From: CAZYFH01 sp965249175
GTDB taxonomy: Bacteria; Acidobacteriota; Vicinamibacteria; Vicinamibacterales; UBA8438
Assembly: GCA_965249175.1 (NCBI GenBank)
Contig: OZ252227.1
Span: 5,208,001-5,272,000, forward strand
Length of the DNA: 64,000 bases
Direction of reading: 5' to 3'
In this document: one piece after another, positions 60,774 to 64,000 of the stretch
Position numbering within the stretch: position 1 is the stretch's first letter
Layout: every line of letters begins with the position of its first letter
Notes under the pieces: generated by a model
Told to the model about the DNA's origin: nothing
Seen by the model: the letters and a program-made list of their open reading frames with translations, nothing else
Database searches by the model: none
Made by a program: the position numbers and the translations under genes

Positions 60774-63647
60774 CTACATCCTGAACAAGTAGGAGATTTT
60801 GCCAAAAAACGCTCGATTGGTCCGTTGAAGCGCGGTCGTCGGAAAAAGCAAGTTGTCGAACCGCGAGCCGCGCTGGTATCGATCGTCGAATCCGAGAAAC
60901 GCGACGGTCCCTCCGTTGATGCGATAGGTGAGCAGCACGTTGTTGCCGACCGTCACCGACAGCGTGTTGTGCTCCATGATGTGGCGGAGCAACAGCCGGT
61001 CGGTGAACTGATACGTCGTCCGTGTCCGGAAGATCTTGACGCTGAAGATCTCCGACGCGCCGATCGGCTCGACGAAGCTGCTGAACACGCCCGTGAGCTC
61101 CGTCCGCAGACGCGACGTCACGTTGTAGCGCACGAGAAAGTTCCCGGTGGTTGACTGGCCGAGAAACGGGTTGGCGTCGTAGAAGATCCCGTCGCCCCAG
61201 TTGACGCCTCCAACGATCGACACGATGCGACCGCTCAGCACACCGAAGACGCCATAGCCGTTCTTGCGAAAGTCGATCTCGGCGAACCGCTCCAGGCTCC
61301 GGCTGAGGGTCCCGAAGACGTTGACATTGTTGCGGAACTGAAAACTCGCCGTCCCCTGCACTTGCTCGTCCTGCAGGACGCCCGCGTGGTCGTAGAGCCG
61401 CAGATAGGTCAGGCTCGGCCCCCAGTTGAGCAACATGGACTCCGGCCACCACCGATACGACACGTTGGCGCGCGTCTGGCGCAGATCGACCCGTGGCACG
61501 AAGCCGGTGTCGGTGCGAAAGTCGGGGTCGATGCTGCTATACGCGACGCCGTAGCCGAGGTTGCGCCCCTGGCTGGTGAAGTCGGCCTCGATGGCCGGTC
61601 CCCCCAACTGCCCCTCGAGGTCGTTCCTCGTCTCGGAGGCCACGGCCAGGAAGCTCGCGCGATGCGAGCGTCCAAACCGGAAGCGGCCGTCGACCCCGCC
61701 GACCCGGCTGTATGAGTCCGCGAACTCGCGCGCCGTCACGATGCCGCCGATGTAGGACTCGGCGTAGAGGTCGTAGCGGGCCCGGCCGATAAACGACTGC
61801 GCGGTCCGACCGTAGCCGGGGTCATTCGAGTCGTCCAGCCGACCCGCCGCTTCATCGTCGGCGATGACGACGCCCAGCGTCGCGTCGCCAACCTTCCCCG
61901 TCAGCTTGGCACCGACACGCGGATCGACGATCGTGCGCGTATGCACGAGGTTGAGCGGCGTCGACGTCTGAAAGATGTCCTGACCCTCGAGGAAGAACGG
62001 CCGCTGTTCCGGATAGAAGAGCGCGAACCGCTGGTTGACCTCGACCTGCGGGCGGTCCGACTCGATCTGCGAGAAGTCGGGGTTATAGGTCAAGTCTGCC
62101 GTCAGATTGGGCGTGATCCCGTATTTCACCCCCACACCGAGCTCGCCGTCCGGGTCGCTCGTGCGGAACTGATCGCTTCCCGCCTGTAGCGACCCGAACT
62201 GCACGCCGGTCAGCTCCGGGAGGATCTCGATGTTGCGGCTCTGAGACAGATCGGACAGACCCTCGAGCACGCCGAACTGGGTGAGCTGGCCGGCCACCGC
62301 GCGTGAGACCGGCGCCCACGATTGGCTCTCGGACTTGCCCCGGATGATGCGCGTAATCTGAAAGCCCCACTGATGGGGCGCACCGCCGGGTCGCGCCGGA
62401 TAGCGGAAGCTCTTGAAGGGGATGGCCATCTCGGCTGTCCAGCCATCGCCGACCACGACGCCGCCCGTCTCGAACAGCACGTTCCACGAATCGTCGCCGA
62501 AGATACCGAAGCTGCCCGACGACCCCATCCCGCTCATGCCGCCGCCCCCGCCCGACCCGCCGCCTCCGGACCGCGTCGAGAAGCTCCGGCTCGAGCTGCT
62601 CACCGTCCCCGTGGCGTTGACGATTGAGTCGCCTTGCACGCCGTATCCGTTGACGGTGAACTGGTAGGCGCGCTGCTGGTCGAGAAAGGTATCCAGCAGC
62701 ACCGAGATCCGATCGTCGCCACGGATCTCGTCGCGATCGGCTCGATTGATGCGCATGATCCCGGGGTTGCTGTAGTGCGCATAGAACGCGACGTACAGGT
62801 TGTCGTCGTCATACGCCATCCAGACCTCGGTGTCCTCGGAACCCGGCGCGCCCTCGATCGGGGCCATCTGGACGAACTCCGTGATGTGCGTCGCCGTTTC
62901 CCACACCGCATCGTCGAGGCGTCCGTCGATGCGAGGCGTCTGGGCGGTCCGACCGATGACGGTGGTCGGACGCGCGCCGATGGGCGACGCGGCGAACCCG
63001 CTCGCGCCACGTTGCCCAGCGCCAGCACTCGGGCCGATCGTTCTCGACGGGGGCGGGTCTTCCAGGGTCAACGCGCCGGTCACATCGGCCGCGGACACCG
63101 CGCCGCCAGCTTCGGCGATCGTCGCGAGCTCCGCGGTGAGCGCCTCGACGATCCGATCCTGCGCTGCGAAGAGATCGGTCACCGTACCATCGAGCTTTAC
63201 GCTGTGATGCACGGCGCCGGTCCCGACGCCGACGAGACGGGCCGTGATGCGTAGTCGGTCTCCGAGGCGCTGAAACGTCCCGTCGACGAGCCAGGTCGCG
63301 CCGAGCGCGCGGAACGTCTCGAGACTGTCCGGCTCACGGGACGAGCCCTTTCCCGCACCGGCGTTGGTCGCGCGCAGTGCCGAGACGCTCGGGAGCCGAC
63401 GCACGACAAAGCCGATGTTCTGCAGATCGCTCGACACGGTCGCGGCAATGCCCGCGCCGATCCACGCATCGTCCGCGTGCTGACTGAGGTTGCGGAACGG
63501 TGCGACCACGATGGTCCGCGCCGCGGCACCGGCCGGTGGTTCGTAGACTTGGGCGCTCGGTCGAACCGTCGCCACGAGACACGCGACGAGGACAAGCGGC
63601 CACACCATCGCTCGGAGCCCTCGGTGCGCTGGAACCCTGGGCGTCAT
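60774..63647 (-). CDS. FlgO-like/CBM9-like/DUF5916 outer-membrane protein
   Basis: A 957-residue protein with three parts. After a signal peptide (cut near RPSAQ), residues about 40-190 form a FlgO/TolB-N-like domain (TIVVAPFRNLSQHADDAWIG). Residues about 225-430 form a family 9 carbohydrate-binding-like sandwich (PRIDGRLDDAVWETATHITE, then VWMAYDDDNLYVAFYAHY), with a Gly/Ser-rich insertion. The remainder is the DUF5916 region, probably an outer-membrane barrel (VKYGITPNLTADLTYNPDFS, then YPEQRPFFLEGQDIFQT) ending KISYLFRM. ATG 63647 is preferred to the frame start at 63737, which lacks a signal. Role in uptake or surface binding is inferred. Confidence 0.85.
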   Translation of the reverse strand: MTPRVPAHRGLRAMVWPLVLVACLVATVRPSAQVYEPPAGAAARTIVVAPFRNLSQHADDAWIGAGIAATVSSDLQNIGFVVRRLPSVSALRATNAGAGKGSSREPDSLETFRALGATWLVDGTFQRLGDRLRITARLVGVGTGAVHHSVKLDGTVTDLFAAQDRIVEALTAELATIAEAGGAVSAADVTGALTLEDPPPSRTIGPSAGAGQRGASGFAASPIGARPTTVIGRTAQTPRIDGRLDDAVWETATHITEFVQMAPIEGAPGSEDTEVWMAYDDDNLYVAFYAHYSNPGIMRINRADRDEIRGDDRISVLLDTFLDQQRAYQFTVNGYGVQGDSIVNATGTVSSSSRSFSTRSGGGGSGGGGGMSGMGSSGSFGIFGDDSWNVLFETGGVVVGDGWTAEMAIPFKSFRYPARPGGAPHQWGFQITRIIRGKSESQSWAPVSRAVAGQLTQFGVLEGLSDLSQSRNIEILPELTGVQFGSLQAGSDQFRTSDPDGELGVGVKYGITPNLTADLTYNPDFSQIESDRPQVEVNQRFALFYPEQRPFFLEGQDIFQTSTPLNLVHTRTIVDPRVGAKLTGKVGDATLGVVIADDEAAGRLDDSNDPGYGRTAQSFIGRARYDLYAESYIGGIVTAREFADSYSRVGGVDGRFRFGRSHRASFLAVASETRNDLEGQLGGPAIEADFTSQGRNLGYGVAYSSIDPDFRTDTGFVPRVDLRQTRANVSYRWWPESMLLNWGPSLTYLRLYDHAGVLQDEQVQGTASFQFRNNVNVFGTLSRSLERFAEIDFRKNGYGVFGVLSGRIVSIVGGVNWGDGIFYDANPFLGQSTTGNFLVRYNVTSRLRTELTGVFSSFVEPIGASEIFSVKIFRTRTTYQFTDRLLLRHIMEHNTLSVTVGNNVLLTYRINGGTVAFLGFDDRYQRGSRFDNLLFPTTALQRTNRAFFGKISYLFRM

Positions 63648-63777
63648 GTGCTGGCGTCGGTTGGCTTGTGTCTCTGAGTCGTGCCGGTCGCGTGAACCGC
63701 CGTCGGAGGGACGGCGGCTGACGCCATCCGGGTCCATAGCTTATTCGGTGTGGATCCGGTCTCGCAATTCCGGTGGG

Positions 63778-63807
63778 TTGACAACCCAAGACCCTTCGTC
63801 TTATATT
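63778..63807 (+). promoter_or_regulatory. Sigma-70-type promoter for the last gene
   Basis: TTGACA (63778-63783) and TATATT (63802-63807) are separated by 18 bp, 36 bp before ATG 63844. This is the best promoter match I found in the window. Confidence 0.6.
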
Positions 63808-63843
63808 CGCCTTCCCGAAACGGCTAAGCAAGGAGACGGATTC

Positions 63844-64000
63844 ATGAAAGACGGACTACTCGCCCAACTGAACGCCGCATACGAGTTCTTCAAACGGAGC
63901 ACCGGGAACCTGACCGAGGACGACTCGGCGTTCGCGCCCTCTGAAGGCGTCTTCACCGCGGCGGGACAGGTGGCGCACGCCGCCCAGACCATCGATTGGT
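63844..64000 (+). CDS. DinB-family protein, N-terminal part
   Basis: A gene cut by the right edge of the window. It begins at ATG 63844 after AAGGAG and a good promoter. The 52 visible residues (LLAQLNAAYEFFKRSTGNLT, then GVFTAAGQVAHAAQTIDW) match the first two helices of DinB-fold proteins, including the first metal histidine in QVAHAAQTIDW. The call is firm for the family and silent on function. Confidence 0.75.
   Translation, partial: MKDGLLAQLNAAYEFFKRSTGNLTEDDSAFAPSEGVFTAAGQVAHAAQTIDW

Overview
The window is 64 kb of high-GC bacterial chromosome. Gene content points to Acidobacteriota, probably the Vicinamibacteria/Vicinamibacterales, but this is inferred from the families present and no rRNA or tRNA gene is in the window to test it. 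Pointers are three secreted PQQ dehydrogenases, Tat-exported amidases, DinB-fold proteins, a Ser/Thr-kinase/PD40 remnant, a DUF5916-type outer-membrane protein, an M16 peptidase pair, cytochrome c/copper-monooxygenase fusions and an FHA-GAF-HD-GYP regulator.

Layout. 0-4 kb: PQQ dehydrogenase, Tat amidase, FxsA. 4-11 kb: a decayed accessory zone with a Phd/VapC toxin-antitoxin pair, a DUF222/HNH gene split by an IS481-type element, and a kinase-PD40 gene split by an ISKra4-type element. 11-19 kb: a frameshifted Dam-type methylase, NamZ-like muramidase, DinB and SRPBCC proteins, an FAD oxidoreductase, a cytochrome c-PQQ dehydrogenase and pyruvate kinase. 19-31 kb: amidases, rhodanese, hydrolase, an M16 protease pair with YjbQ, and an ECF sigma/membrane protein/bactofilin-like operon. 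31-36 kb: a PilB/GspE-type ATPase gene split by an IS30 element and followed by an intact IS110 element of IS1111 type. 36-47 kb: acyl-CoA dehydrogenase, ABC ATPase, a secreted proteasome-like Ntn protein, then a minus-strand run of flavin reductase, Xsc, a second ThDP enzyme and a CoA transferase, a VCBS lipoprotein and FHA-GAF-HD-GYP. 47-57 kb: a periplasmic redox cluster built from two copies of a [secreted protein + cytochrome c-copper type II monooxygenase] module around a PAL-like lyase, a PQQ dehydrogenase and a cytochrome c. 57-64 kb: M48 metalloprotease fusion, VOC proteins, a large DUF5916 protein and the start of another DinB gene.

Three observations stand out. A palindromic repeat occurs as two 162-bp copies and one short derivative (21.7, 24.5 and 50.4 kb). 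Its core is nearly constant but its stems differ between copies with complementarity kept, and it sits exactly at gene ends. Next, the 53-56 kb genes pair a PHM-like copper monooxygenase carrying its own haem domain with a PAL-like lyase that keeps all five expected active-site residues. Finally, the gene at 38.5 kb looks like an exported proteasome-type hydrolase whose N-terminal threonine would be exposed by signal peptidase.

Many genes, both inside and outside the IS-rich zones, carry single-base frame breaks. Some are surely real decay, but a raised assembly error rate cannot be excluded from the sequence alone.
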